64,000 nucleotides of DNA from Sinorhizobium saheli (GCF_001651875.1 NZ_LNQB01000082.1:1-64000), one strand, 5' to 3'; positions 55,418-64,000 are shown, counted from the first letter of the stretch. Made by a program: numbers and translations. Notes: generated by a model not told the origin, from the letters alone.

Positions 55418-55846
55418 TCAGTGCGCCTCGAAGCCCGGCGCCGACCCTTCGCGGCCGTTCTTGCGCTCGCGCATGAAGCGGTCGAACTCCTCCTGGTCCT
55501 TGGCGCGGCGGAGCTCGCGCACATAGGCATCGAATTCCTCGCGCATCTCGTCGAGCTTGCGGCGCTCTTCGTCGAGACGGCGAAGCTCCGCCTCGCGCCA
55601 GTCGTCGAAGGCGACATTGCCGGTGCGATGGTGCGCCCAGTGAGCGCGATGCTGGTGGCGTCTGAAGCCGGCACACATGCGATCCACTCCTTCATTGGCG
55701 TCCTTCTTGAAGGCCCTCAGCTTGTCGCCGAACAGGATATAGGCAAGCATTGCCAGACCGAGCGGCCAGAACACAATGAAACCCAGCACCATCAGCGCAA
55801 TGGTCGCAGGCGTCCAGTCCGGACGGATCAGTGCAGATTGGTTCAT
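55418..55846 (-). CDS. DUF2852 domain protein
   Basis: A 142-residue protein with one hydrophobic segment (TIALMVLGFIVFWPLGLAML) near the N-terminus followed by a long charged helix rich in Arg, Glu and Asp (REAELRRLDEERRKLDEMRE and on), probably a coiled coil. This is the DUF2852 pattern of alphaproteobacteria; the function is unknown. The ATG at 55846 is preceded by AGGAATCC. An ATG six codons upstream is an alternative. Confidence 0.85.
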   Translation of the reverse strand: MNQSALIRPDWTPATIALMVLGFIVFWPLGLAMLAYILFGDKLRAFKKDANEGVDRMCAGFRRHQHRAHWAHHRTGNVAFDDWREAELRRLDEERRKLDEMREEFDAYVRELRRAKDQEEFDRFMRERKNGREGSAPGFEAH

Positions 55847-56012
55847 CTTCAGGATTCCTTGCAATCAACGCGCCGCCCATCGCGGCCCGATGAAAACGAT
55901 GTGGGAAACCTGTGCCCGGTCCGCAAGACGTCGCGTCCCGGAATCGGCCAAGACCTTGACTCTCAATCGGCAAATCGCGAGGTCAAGCCTTGACGGATCG
56001 CGTTGCCGGAAA

Positions 56013-56034
56013 GCCGCCGGACGCCTCCGGCGGC
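56013..56034 (-). terminator. terminator-like hairpin downstream of phaZ
   Basis: GCCGCCGGA and TCCGGCGGC pair around a 4-base loop 5 bases after the phaZ stop codon, followed on the minus strand by a short TTT. It is a plausible but weak intrinsic terminator. Confidence 0.55.
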
Positions 56035-56039
56035 GGGTC

Positions 56040-57314
56040 TCAGGCCGACTTCCCGCCCTTGATGATCTGCTTGACCGGCTTCAGATGGCGCGAGTGCTCG
56101 CGCTGGAAGGCGACGATGCGCGGCGCGATCTCGCGGCGGAAGCGCGAGCCGTTGAAGACGCCGTAGTGGCCGACATCCGGCTGCATGTAATGCATGCGCA
56201 TGTGTTCAGGGATGTTGGTGCAGATGGTCTGCGCCGCCTTGGTCTGCCCCACGCCGGAAATGTCGTCGTTCTCGCCCTCGACGGTCAGCAGCGCCACCCG
56301 GCGGATCGCGGAGGGGTCGACCCGCTTGCCGCGGTGCATCATCTCGCCCTTCGGCAGCGCATGCTGGACGAACACCACCTGCACGGTCTGCAGGTAGAAC
56401 TCCGCCGTCAGGTCCATGACCGCGAGGTATTCGTCGTAGAAGTCGCGATGCTTGTCGGCGGCGTCGCCGTCGTTCTTGACGAGATGGGCGAAGAACTCCT
56501 TGTGGGCGATCAGGTGACGGTCGAGGTTCATCGACATGAAGCCCGAGAGCTGCAGGAAACCCGGATAGACCATGCGCATGAAGCCCGGCTGCGGCCAGGG
56601 CACCGGCATGATGACATTGTCCCGGAACCACTCGATCGGCCGCTGCTCGGCGAGCTGGTTCACCGCGGTCGGATTGATGCGGGTGTCGATCGGGCCGCCC
56701 ATCAGCGTCATCGACGACGGCGCCAGCGGGTCGCCCTCCGCCTCCATCAGCGAAACCGCCGCCAGAACCGGCACCGCCGGCTGGCAGACGCCGATCACAT
56801 GGGTATCCGGCCCGAGATGGTGGAGCATCTGGATGACGTAGTCGATATAGTCGTCGAGATCGAAGGTTCCCTCGGAGAGCGGAACCATGCGGGCGTCGAT
56901 CCAGTCGGTGATGTAGATGTCGGAATGGGGCAGCAGCGCCTCGACCGTTCCGCGCAGGAGCGTCGCATAGTGGCCGGACATCGGCGCGACCACCAGGACT
57001 TTCGGATCCGCGGCCCGGCCCTTGGGCAGGGAGCGGGCGAAATGGATGAGATTGCAGAAGGGCGCGCGCCAGACGATCTTCTCCTTGACCGGCACCGGCT
57101 GCCCGTCGACAACCGTCTCGGCGAGGCCGAATTCCGGCTTGCCATAGCGGCGGGTGGCGCGCTCGAAAACCTCGAGCCCCGCGGCCGCGGCACGGCCGAA
57201 ATAGGTGTGCGATACCGGGTTCATCGGGTTGCTGAAGGCCAGCCGCATGGCGTCCGCCGCTGTCCGCCACGGTGCCATCATTGCATGGTTCATTTCGTAA
57301 AGCTGGTAGAACAT
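56040..57314 (-). CDS. phaZ: intracellular polyhydroxybutyrate depolymerase
   Basis: A 424-residue protein of the intracellular PHB depolymerase family. The N-terminus MFYQLYEMNHAMMAPWR is characteristic. The lipase-like box is HVIGVCQPAVP, with Cys177 as the nucleophile rather than Ser, as known for this family. The Asp and His of the triad lie in the C-terminal half (LTVEGENDDISG, PDVGHYGVFNGS). It mobilises stored PHB granules. The start at 57314 is fixed by the conserved N-terminus. Confidence 0.93.
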   Translation of the reverse strand: MFYQLYEMNHAMMAPWRTAADAMRLAFSNPMNPVSHTYFGRAAAAGLEVFERATRRYGKPEFGLAETVVDGQPVPVKEKIVWRAPFCNLIHFARSLPKGRAADPKVLVVAPMSGHYATLLRGTVEALLPHSDIYITDWIDARMVPLSEGTFDLDDYIDYVIQMLHHLGPDTHVIGVCQPAVPVLAAVSLMEAEGDPLAPSSMTLMGGPIDTRINPTAVNQLAEQRPIEWFRDNVIMPVPWPQPGFMRMVYPGFLQLSGFMSMNLDRHLIAHKEFFAHLVKNDGDAADKHRDFYDEYLAVMDLTAEFYLQTVQVVFVQHALPKGEMMHRGKRVDPSAIRRVALLTVEGENDDISGVGQTKAAQTICTNIPEHMRMHYMQPDVGHYGVFNGSRFRREIAPRIVAFQREHSRHLKPVKQIIKGGKSA

Positions 57315-57422
57315 GGGACGCGTACCCCTTGTTTCAATCAGTGACAATGCCGCTCCCAATCGGACGAAAGCCTGCGATTGCTGGTCCTGGTGTCCGCACT
57401 GGCCGGCAGACTACCATGTTTT

Positions 57423-57437
57423 TTGTGCAGTGCAACA
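57423..57437. promoter_or_regulatory. TTGTGCAGTGCAACA motif upstream of phaZ, PhaR-like
   Basis: This near-symmetrical site (TGCA, G, TGCA) lies about 110 bases upstream of phaZ in an AT-rich stretch. PhaR/AniA, the PHB-responsive repressor, is reported to bind TGC/GCA-rich sites. The link is a guess from position and resemblance. The rest of this 310-base gap has no recognisable gene. Confidence 0.35.
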
Positions 57438-57586
57438 TAAGACCCCCTCACGTTTTAGGGAATCATATTACTAATATACGGAGATAGCATTGCGCGGCCG
57501 GTCGCGCCATGACGTTCGTACCTCACGAACCGGAAATCGCGATAAACGGCCGCTCGTCCCCAGGAAACAGCGGTTTGAGCCGGCGG

Positions 57587-57613
57587 CCGGTCGGCCCCAT
57601 CGCGGCCGACCGG
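57587..57613 (-). terminator. hairpin downstream of the zinc dehydrogenase gene
   Basis: CCGGTCGGCC and GGCCGACCGG form a perfect 10-bp stem with a 7-base loop, 12 bases after the stop codon of the last gene of the sugar operon. There is no U tract, so it may only mark the transcript end. Confidence 0.45.
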
Positions 57614-57624
57614 ATCGGCGGAGC

Positions 57625-58647
57625 TTATGCGGACGCGACCCGGATGACGGCCTTGACGAGGCCCCTCTTGTCGTGTGCCCAACGCGGCAGGTCGTGCACG
57701 GCCCCGTCGAGCGTCGTGCGGTGCGTGACAAGGGCTTCGACCGGCACGAGCCCGTTGGCGATCGAGGCGATCACGTGATCGAAATCCTCGCGCGTCGCAT
57801 TGCGGCTGGCGACGAGCGTCATCTCGCGCTTGTGGAACTCGGGATCGGAGAAGCGGATCTCCTCCTTGACGACGCTGACGAAGACCAGCGTGCCGCCATG
57901 GGCGACGTGGGAGAAGGACCGCTCCATCGAGGCGGCATTGCCGGTGGCGTCGAAGACCACGTCGAAACCCTCCCCGCCGGTCGCTGCCGCGACCGCCGTT
58001 TCGACCGCGCCATCGGCAAGGATGCCGCGGGCGAAGCCGAGCGCGCCCTCGGCGAAGGCGAGACGCTCGGCGCTCGTGTCGAGGAGCCGCACCTCGTGGC
58101 CGGCGATGCGCGAGAAGATCGCCGTTCCAAGGCCGATCGGCCCGGCGCCGATCACCAGCGAGCGGGCGCCGGCGGCAACGCCGGACCGCCGCACCGCATG
58201 GGCGCCGATCGCCAGGAACTCGACCGTCGCGGCCGCCTCGGGCGAGAGGTCGTCAGCCGGATAGAGGTTATTTTCCGGCATGACGATTTCCTCGCAAAAG
58301 GCGCCATCGGTATGGACGCCGAGGACCCTTATCGCCGTGCAGCAATTCGGCTTTCCCTGCCGGCAGGCGACGCAGCCGCCGCAGGAAATGTAGGGATTGA
58401 CGACCACCAGCGTTCCCGGCGCCAGCCGCGTGTCCGGTCCGCCTTCGATCACCGTCGCCGAGATCTCGTGGCCCATCACGCGCGGATATTCGAGGAAGGG
58501 GTGCTTGCCCTCGAAGATGTGATAGTCGGTGCCGCAAATGCCGACCCGGCTGACGGTCAGGCGCACCCAGCCGGCGCCAGGGGTCGCCGGGCGTTCGCGG
58601 GCGACGAGTTCGAGGCGGCCCGGCTCCGGGCAGACGACGGTTTTCAT
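57625..58647 (-). CDS. zinc-dependent medium-chain alcohol dehydrogenase
   Basis: A 340-residue medium-chain dehydrogenase. Catalytic zinc ligands lie in GICGTDYH and MGHE; the structural zinc site is CGGCVACRQGKPNCC; the cofactor site is LVIGAGPIGLGTAIF. It resembles sugar-acid or polyol dehydrogenases of the L-galactonate/threonine type. As the last gene of the sugar-import operon it probably oxidises a sugar or an intermediate, but the substrate is not clear. The start at 58647 gives the family N-terminus MKTVVCPEPGRLELVARERP. Confidence 0.88.
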   Translation of the reverse strand: MKTVVCPEPGRLELVARERPATPGAGWVRLTVSRVGICGTDYHIFEGKHPFLEYPRVMGHEISATVIEGGPDTRLAPGTLVVVNPYISCGGCVACRQGKPNCCTAIRVLGVHTDGAFCEEIVMPENNLYPADDLSPEAAATVEFLAIGAHAVRRSGVAAGARSLVIGAGPIGLGTAIFSRIAGHEVRLLDTSAERLAFAEGALGFARGILADGAVETAVAAATGGEGFDVVFDATGNAASMERSFSHVAHGGTLVFVSVVKEEIRFSDPEFHKREMTLVASRNATREDFDHVIASIANGLVPVEALVTHRTTLDGAVHDLPRWAHDKRGLVKAVIRVASA

Positions 58648-58687
58648 GCGGCGCTCCGACGTTTCGTGGCGGTTTGATGCAAGCGAC

Positions 58688-59662
58688 TCATCGCGCGCCA
58701 CGGCGCCTGAGCTGGTCGAAATAGACGATGACGATGATCAGCAGGCCGGTGATGATGCGCTGCCAGAAGGAATTGACGTTCAAGAGGTTGGCACCGTTGT
58801 TGATCGTCGCGAGGATGAAGGCGCCGAGGAGCGGCCCGTGAACCGAGCCGACGGCGCCGAAGAGGCTCGTGCCGCCGATGACCGACGAGGCGATCGCCTG
58901 CAGCTCCCAGCCCTCGGCCTGCGTGGCATTGCCGATGCCGATGCGCGAGGCGAGCAGCAGGCCGACGAAGGCGGCGCAGGTCGAGGACAGGATATAGGCG
59001 AGATAGATCGTGCGGTTGACGTTCACCCCCGAGAGGCGGGCGGCCTCGCTGTTGGAGCCGACGGCGAAGAGATAGCGGCCGAAGCGGCTCAGATGCAGGA
59101 AGACGTAGGCAGGAACCGCAACGACGATGACCATCCAGAACAGGCTGGGGATGCCGAGGAAATCCGCGCGCGAGAAGGTGGTGAATGCCTCGTTGGTGAT
59201 CGAGATGGTCGAGCCGTTGGTGATCAGGAGGCCGATGCCGCGCAGCGACGTCAGGGTCGCGAGCGTGATGATGAAGGGGGGGAGGCCCATGCGGACGATG
59301 CCAAAGGCATGGAAGACGCCGATCAGCACGCCCATCAGCAGCGTCGCGAGGAGCGCCAGCCACAGCGGCACGCCGGCGGCAAGGAGCCAGGCGACGACGA
59401 CGCTGGAGAAGCCGACGACGGCGCCGACGGAGAGATCGATGCCCGCCGTGATGATCACGAAGGTCTGGCCGACGGCGAGGATCGCGGTCATCGCGCCCTG
59501 GCGCAGGAGGTTGCTGATGTTGTTGGGCGTCCAGAATGCGTTGGTCGCCAGGCCGAGAAGCAGCCAGAGCACGATCAGCAGCCCGAAGAGCGTCAGGCCG
59601 AACAGGATGCTGACGCCTTTCCGCGGTGCCGGCCCCGCACTCTCAATCGTTTCCACACTCAT
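58688..59662 (-). CDS. sugar ABC transporter permease, RbsC-like
   Basis: A 324-residue membrane protein of the ribose-type permease family with about eight to ten helices. AVGQTFVIITAGIDLSVGAV and SVIGGTSLFGAVGSVHGPLLG are family signatures. It forms the channel with the double ATPase encoded 39 bases upstream. The dehydrogenase gene follows after 40 bases. Confidence 0.93.
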   Translation of the reverse strand: MSVETIESAGPAPRKGVSILFGLTLFGLLIVLWLLLGLATNAFWTPNNISNLLRQGAMTAILAVGQTFVIITAGIDLSVGAVVGFSSVVVAWLLAAGVPLWLALLATLLMGVLIGVFHAFGIVRMGLPPFIITLATLTSLRGIGLLITNGSTISITNEAFTTFSRADFLGIPSLFWMVIVVAVPAYVFLHLSRFGRYLFAVGSNSEAARLSGVNVNRTIYLAYILSSTCAAFVGLLLASRIGIGNATQAEGWELQAIASSVIGGTSLFGAVGSVHGPLLGAFILATINNGANLLNVNSFWQRIITGLLIIVIVYFDQLRRRGAR

Positions 59663-59701
59663 CGCTTTTCTCCCTGCATTCCTTGTTTCCAGTTGCGGCG
59701 T

Positions 59702-61255
59702 TCAGGCGTTGATCGCCTGCGCCAGCACTTCCTCATGACTTGCTGCGCGGTAGTCGTGGCTCGCAACCAGCCGCCCCTGCCGGAACACGTGCAGGCGGTC
59801 GGCGAGTTCGTAGACCTCCGGCAGGTAGGAGGAGATCAGGATGATCCCCGCCCCGTTTTCGAGCAGACGGGCGAAGAGCCGATAGATTTCCGCCTTGGTG
59901 CCGACGTCGACGCCGACGGTCGGCTCGTCGAAGATGAACAGTCTGGCGCCGTGGCTGAGCCACTTGCCGATGACGATCTTCTGCTGGTTGCCGCCGGACA
60001 TGGCGGAGGCGAGCACGCGGCGCGACGGGGTCTTGATCTGCAGATCGCGGATCTGGCGGTCGGCATTGGCCGCCTCCTCGGCGCGATTGATCGTCAGGCC
60101 GCGCGTCATCCGCCGGAAGACCGGCAGATTGATATTGAGGCCGATCGGCAGGTTGAGGCAGAGGCCCTGGTCGCGGCGGCTCTCCGGCGCGAGCGCGATG
60201 CCCAGTTCCATCGCGGTGCGCTCATTGGCGATCGAGACCTTGCGGCCCTGCCAGTAAATCTCGCCGGCGGTCGTCGGATGACGGCCGTAGAGGCCGAGGG
60301 CGAACTCGCTGCGCCCGGCGCCGATCAGCCCGTATAGCCCGACGATCTCGCCGGCCCGGACGGTGAGCGACACGTCGCGGAAGCCCGGGCCCGAGAGGCC
60401 CCGCGTCTCGACGATCGTCTCACCCGGCGCGAAATGCTCCTTGTGGTAGATCTGCTCGATCGTGCGGTTGATCATCAGGGCGATCAGTTCGGCCTCGTTC
60501 GTCTCGGTGATCGGGCGCGTGCCGACATGGGTACCGTCGCGGAGCACCGAGACGCGGTCGGCGAGCTCGAACACTTCCTCGAGCCTGTGGCTGATATAGA
60601 CGATCGTCACCCCCTGGCTCTGCAGCCTGCGGATGAGGCGGAAGAGCTGCGCGGACTCCTGCCCGGTGAGGTAGGCCGTGGGCTCGTCGAAGATCAGGAA
60701 CTGCGTGCCGCGCATCGCCGCCCGCGCGGTGGCGACCAGTTGCTGCTGGCCGATCGTCAGGCTGCCGAGCTCGGCATTGGCGGGCAGGTTGAAGCCGAGG
60801 TCGTCGAGCACGGCCTGGGCGGCATCGGTCATGGCACGCTTGCGCATGAGGCCGCGGCTGTTCATCTCGTCGCCCAGGAACATATTGGCGGCAACGCTCA
60901 GATGCGGGCAAAGCACCACCTCCTGGTGGACCGCATTGATGCCGCGGGCGATCGCCTCGTTGGGGTTGGCGAGCGCGACGGGCGCGCCGCACCAGAGGAT
61001 TTCCCCCGAGGTCCGCGGGATGACGCCGGTCAGAAGCTTGATCAGCGTCGACTTGCCGGCGCCGTTCTCGCCGACGATCGCGTGAATCTCACCGGAAAGG
61101 AAGGTCATGGTCGCAGGCTTCAGCGCCTCGACGGCACCGTAGTTCTTTTTCAGGACCTTGAGTTCCAGAATAGGTTCACCCTTGGGAACCGGATGCCCAA
61201 CCGCCGTGATTTGCCCATCATGGCGTTGGGTGACCTCGCTAAGCCCTGTCATCAT
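59702..61255 (-). CDS. sugar ABC transporter ATP-binding protein, RbsA-like (two ATPase domains)
   Basis: A 517-residue tandem ATPase. The N-terminal half has Walker A GENGAGKSTLIK, signature LTIGQQQLVATARA and Walker B FLIFDEPTA. The C-terminal half has the usual degenerate P-loop GLIGAGRSEF, signature MSGGNQQKIVIGK and Walker B LFIFDEPTVGVD. This arrangement defines the carbohydrate uptake CUT2 family (RbsA, MglA, XylG). An extra N-terminus of about 25 residues precedes ILELKVLKKNYG, so a later start is possible. Confidence 0.94.
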   Translation of the reverse strand: MMTGLSEVTQRHDGQITAVGHPVPKGEPILELKVLKKNYGAVEALKPATMTFLSGEIHAIVGENGAGKSTLIKLLTGVIPRTSGEILWCGAPVALANPNEAIARGINAVHQEVVLCPHLSVAANMFLGDEMNSRGLMRKRAMTDAAQAVLDDLGFNLPANAELGSLTIGQQQLVATARAAMRGTQFLIFDEPTAYLTGQESAQLFRLIRRLQSQGVTIVYISHRLEEVFELADRVSVLRDGTHVGTRPITETNEAELIALMINRTIEQIYHKEHFAPGETIVETRGLSGPGFRDVSLTVRAGEIVGLYGLIGAGRSEFALGLYGRHPTTAGEIYWQGRKVSIANERTAMELGIALAPESRRDQGLCLNLPIGLNINLPVFRRMTRGLTINRAEEAANADRQIRDLQIKTPSRRVLASAMSGGNQQKIVIGKWLSHGARLFIFDEPTVGVDVGTKAEIYRLFARLLENGAGIILISSYLPEVYELADRLHVFRQGRLVASHDYRAASHEEVLAQAINA

Positions 61256-61354
61256 GCCCTCCTCGTCCTGTCTGGATGAGCGGCCGCCTCGAGGGCCGGC
61301 CGCTTACCGTGGTGTGCCGCGGCGGCCTTGCGGCCGCCGCGCGCTTTCGCTTCC

Positions 61355-62344
61355 TCAGTTGACCTTCGGGTTCAGCAGCGCGTCGATCTTCGGCTCGCTC
61401 ATGTTGGCCTTGGTGACGAGGTTGGCGCCGGTGTCGACATTTGCCTCGACCTTCTCGCCTTTCGAGACCGCGAGCGCCGTCTTCACGCCATCATAGCCCA
61501 TCCGGTAGGGGTCCTGCACGACGAGACCGGCGAGCACCCCTTCCTTGAGGAAGCCGACGGTCTTTTCGTCGCTGTCGAAGCCGATCACCTTGATCTTGTC
61601 GCCGAGCTTGTTCTCGGCGATCGCCTGGCCGACGCCTTGGGCCATGATCAGGTTGGAGGCGAAGACGCCGACGAGATTGGGGTTGGCGGTGATGAGGTCG
61701 GTCATGATGTTGAGGCCGGTCGTCGCCTGGCCGTCGGCATATTTGTCGGCAACGACCTTGAGGCCCGGATATTTCGTCTTGATCTGATCGAGGAAACCTT
61801 CGCGGCGCTGATCGAGCGATCCGACGCCGGGCAGGTTGGTGATGATCGCGACTTCGCCCTCTTCCTTGCCGGTCGCTTCCTTGATCGCCGCGGCGAGGCC
61901 GTCGGCGGCGATGCGGCCGCCCTGGACGTTGTCCGTCGTCAGGAACGACGAGAAGGCCTTCGAATCGGCGGCCGAATCGATACCGATGATCGGCACGGAC
62001 TTGGCGGCTTCGTCGATCGGCTTGCCGAGCGCCTTGAATTCGGTCGGGGCGATGACGACCGCTGCCGGTGCGCCGGCGACGGCATTTTCAAGAATGCTGA
62101 TCTGGCCGTTGATGTCGGATTCCGCCTGGGCGCCGAGCTCCGGCACGTTGACGCCGAGATCCTTGCCGGCCGCCCGCGCACCCGCAAGCACGATCTGCCA
62201 GTAGAAGGATGTCGTGTCCTTGACGATGATCGGGATGGTGACGTCCTGCGCAAAGGATGTCGCGGGCGCCATGGCCACCAGGAAGGCGGCGCCGGCCAGG
62301 GCGTTGAAGGCGCGGCGGGAAAGAATGCGTTTGGCTATGCTCAT
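61355..62344 (-). CDS. sugar ABC transporter substrate-binding protein, RbsB-like
   Basis: A 329-residue periplasmic protein with a signal peptide ending near ATSFAQD and the ribose-type PBP fold: IPIIVKDTTSFYWQIVLAGA, VIAPTEFKAL, IIGIDSAADS, GVFASNLIMAQGVGQAI and GFDSDEKTVGFL. These are typical CUT2 binding-protein stretches. It is encoded 102 bases after the aldo/keto reductase gene, with AGGAGAA before the ATG. The ligand is not decided by sequence; a 6-deoxy- or pentose-type sugar fits the neighbours. Confidence 0.93.
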   Translation of the reverse strand: MSIAKRILSRRAFNALAGAAFLVAMAPATSFAQDVTIPIIVKDTTSFYWQIVLAGARAAGKDLGVNVPELGAQAESDINGQISILENAVAGAPAAVVIAPTEFKALGKPIDEAAKSVPIIGIDSAADSKAFSSFLTTDNVQGGRIAADGLAAAIKEATGKEEGEVAIITNLPGVGSLDQRREGFLDQIKTKYPGLKVVADKYADGQATTGLNIMTDLITANPNLVGVFASNLIMAQGVGQAIAENKLGDKIKVIGFDSDEKTVGFLKEGVLAGLVVQDPYRMGYDGVKTALAVSKGEKVEANVDTGANLVTKANMSEPKIDALLNPKVN

Positions 62345-62447
62345 CGGGTTCTCCTCTCAAGTAACACCTTGTTGTTCCGTTGTGGGGGCCGGTCCGCCAG
62401 GTGCCTGCGGTCCGATCCTTATTGAAAAAAGCAGACGGCCGTCGGCG

Positions 62448-63467
62448 TCAGACCCGCACCGCATCCGCCCCGAGTTCGGGCGCGACGAGCGTGTAGGGCT
62501 CGAAGGCTGCGAAATCCTCCGGGGCGATCTTCCGTCCGGTCAGTTCCATGTTCCGCGCGAGGCTCGAAGGCTTGGCGGTGCCGAGCAGGACGGAGGCGAC
62601 CTGGGGGTTGGCGAGCGGAAATTGCAGCGCCGGCGCGGCGAGCGGCATGCCGCGCTCCGCCGCGATCCGCTCCATCGCCGCCACCTTGGTGCGCACCTCC
62701 TCGGTCGCCGGCATGTAGTCGAAATGCGCGCCCTCCACCGGACCGGTCGCCAGGATGCCGGAATTGAACACGCCCCCGACGACGAGCGACGTCTCTTTGC
62801 TTGCGCAAAGCGGCAGCAGCTCGGCGACCGCCGAGCGGTCGAGCAGGGTGTAGCGGCCGGCAAGCAGGATGCAGTCGATGTCGGCCTGGCGCATGACGTC
62901 GAGGCAGACCGGCACCTCGTTGACGCCGAGGCCGTAGGCGGAAATGACGCCGCCCGACTTCAGCTCCTCCAGCGCCTTCAGGCCGGACTCGAGGAGCTGG
63001 CGCAGGTAGACGGCGTTCTTCGCCGCCCCATGGGTATAGCCGCCGATGTCGTGGACGTAGAGGATGTCGATGCGGTTGAGGCCGAGCCGGGCATAGCTCA
63101 TCTCCACCGAGCGCATGATCCCGTCATAGCCATAGTCGTAGGTGGCATCGAAATTCAGTGCCTTGACGTAGGAATAGTCCGGAACCTCGTCCTCGGGCAC
63201 CGGATGCAGGAGCCGGCCGACCTTGGTCGAGAGCACGAACGAGTCGCGCGGCTTGTCGCGCAGGAAATCGCCGACCCGCCGCTCGGCGAGTCCGAGCCCG
63301 TACCAGGGAGCGGTGTCGAAATAGCGGATCCCCGCCTCCCAGGCAGCATCGAGCGTCGCCATCGCCGCCTCGCGCGGGCATTCGCGATAGAGGCCGCCGA
63401 GCCCGGCGGTGCCGAAACTGTATTCGGTCACCGAAAGACTGGTCCGGCCGATCTTCCTCGTCTGCAT
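62448..63467 (-). CDS. aldo/keto reductase, L-fucose (D-threo-aldose) 1-dehydrogenase-like
   Basis: A 339-residue aldo/keto reductase. The catalytic Asp and Tyr occur in IRYFDTAPWYGLGLAERRVG, and the substrate Lys in VLSTKVGRLL. DILYVHDIGGYTHG and LLGTAKPSSLARN complete the fold. The DIGGYTHG-type stretch and length resemble D-threo-aldose 1-dehydrogenase / pyridoxal dehydrogenase-like enzymes, which oxidise L-fucose to its lactone. Its operon with a sugar importer and a UxaA-family dehydratase supports a sugar-oxidising role. The exact sugar is inference. Confidence 0.85.
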   Translation of the reverse strand: MQTRKIGRTSLSVTEYSFGTAGLGGLYRECPREAAMATLDAAWEAGIRYFDTAPWYGLGLAERRVGDFLRDKPRDSFVLSTKVGRLLHPVPEDEVPDYSYVKALNFDATYDYGYDGIMRSVEMSYARLGLNRIDILYVHDIGGYTHGAAKNAVYLRQLLESGLKALEELKSGGVISAYGLGVNEVPVCLDVMRQADIDCILLAGRYTLLDRSAVAELLPLCASKETSLVVGGVFNSGILATGPVEGAHFDYMPATEEVRTKVAAMERIAAERGMPLAAPALQFPLANPQVASVLLGTAKPSSLARNMELTGRKIAPEDFAAFEPYTLVAPELGADAVRV

Positions 63468-63509
63468 TCCCTGTCTCCTCCCTGCAAGGATGCGCTTTCC
63501 TATTCTAAT

Positions 63510-63645
63510 CGCCCCTCATCCGGCCTGCCGGCCACCTTCTCCCCGTTCTGACGGGGAGAAGGGGACTGGCGGCGCTGCCTCGATCCCTCTCCCCGCCTGC
63601 GGGGAAAGGGTCGGTCCCCGGGTTAAACCCGAGGAGAGGGGCAAA
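63510..63645. repeat. intergenic palindromic repeat, copy 11
   Basis: CCCCTCATCCGGCCTGCCGG, CCACCTTCTCCCCGTTCTGA with CGGGGAGAAGGGGAC, and CTCTCCCCGCCTGCGGGG make up the mosaic. It lies between the uxaA-family gene and the aldo/keto reductase gene of the sugar operon. Confidence 0.85.
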
Positions 63646-63669
63646 GTGACCGAGGCCGCCTGCCTCCGC

Positions 63670-64000
63670 TTACAAGGTCGCCCCCAGGTGCCAGGGGACG
63701 AACTCGTTGTCGCCGTAGCCGAAGAGCTCGCTCTTGGTCTTGCGGCCGGATGCCGTCTCGATGATGAGCTCGAAGATCTCGCGGCCGAGGCCGGCGATCG
63801 TCGCCTCGCCGGAGGCGATGACGCCGCAGTCGATGTCCATGTCCTCCTCCATGGCGCGATAGAGCGCCGTATTGCTGGTGAGCTTGATCGACGGTGCGGG
63901 TCGGCAGCCGAAGCAGCTGCCGCGTCCGGTGGTGAAGGCGATGACGTTCGCGCCGCCCGCGACCTGGCCGGTGGCCGAGACCGGGTCGTAGCCGGGCGTG
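63670..64000 (-). CDS. UxaA-family sugar-acid dehydratase, C-terminal part (partial)
   Basis: The frame from the right edge to TAA at 63670 encodes the last 110 residues of an altronate/galactarate-type dehydratase. NVIAFTTGRGSCFGCRPAPS is the family signature, followed by IKLTSNTALYRAMEEDMDID and GREIFELIIETASG. The 5' part is outside the window. In a sugar operon it would dehydrate an aldonate such as L-fuconate or altronate. It is transcribed towards the aldo/keto reductase gene. Confidence 0.9.
   Translation of the reverse strand, partial: TPGYDPVSATGQVAGGANVIAFTTGRGSCFGCRPAPSIKLTSNTALYRAMEEDMDIDCGVIASGEATIAGLGREIFELIIETASGRKTKSELFGYGDNEFVPWHLGATL

Overview
This is a GC-rich chromosomal window from an alphaproteobacterium of the Rhizobiaceae, most likely Sinorhizobium/Ensifer. 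The evidence is the 16S rRNA 5' end at the left edge, the ExoS(ChvG)/ChvI pair beside HprK, EIIA and HPr, the ActS/ActR pair, the trpF-trpB-trpA-accD-folC and hisB-hisH-hisA-hisF-hisE orders, a DivL-type pseudokinase and a TsaE-sugar kinase fusion. Names come from reading the proteins; no database search was run. I saw no phage, insertion sequence, CRISPR array, tRNA gene or defence island. The window is almost entirely core genome.

Layout. 1-443: first bases of 16S rRNA (minus) with leader and promoter. 713-10179 (plus): ornithine cyclodeaminase-like enzyme, a YnjBCD-type ABC importer, helicase HrpB, and the redox pair ActS/ActR. 10352-10876 (minus): MmcB-like nuclease-fold protein. 11155-11829 (plus): L,D-transpeptidase lipoprotein. 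12017-21596 (minus): malate synthase G, hydantoinase/oxoprolinase, cytochrome P450, a DUF1402 protein with lysozyme-like motifs, then hslV-GNAT-hslU. 21864-26723 (plus): the his cluster and coaA. 26914-30060 (minus): AlkB, ArfB, PckA. 30398-48442 (plus): chvI, exoS, hprK, EIIA, HPr, ahcY, divL, tsaE-amgK-type fusion, murU-like gene, addB, addA, trxA. 48730-64000 (minus): folC, accD, trpA/B/F, a YgjP-type peptidase, DUF2852, phaZ, and a sugar operon (uxaA family, aldo/keto reductase, RbsBAC-type ABC importer, zinc dehydrogenase) that runs off the right edge.

How the genes work together. The window links envelope sensing (ExoS/ChvI) to carbon and nitrogen state (HprK and PTS proteins), peptidoglycan turnover and recycling (AmgK/MurU-like pair, L,D-transpeptidase, DUF1402 protein), cell-cycle control (DivL) and gluconeogenesis (PckA, malate synthase, PHB depolymerase).

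The most notable non-coding signals are a palindromic repeat family with 11 copies, present at all four convergent gene junctions and once inside the his operon as a 44-bp inverted repeat; two copies of a second repeat family; a near-perfect operator upstream of ahcY; and two LacI-type operator-like sites 30 bp apart upstream of pckA.
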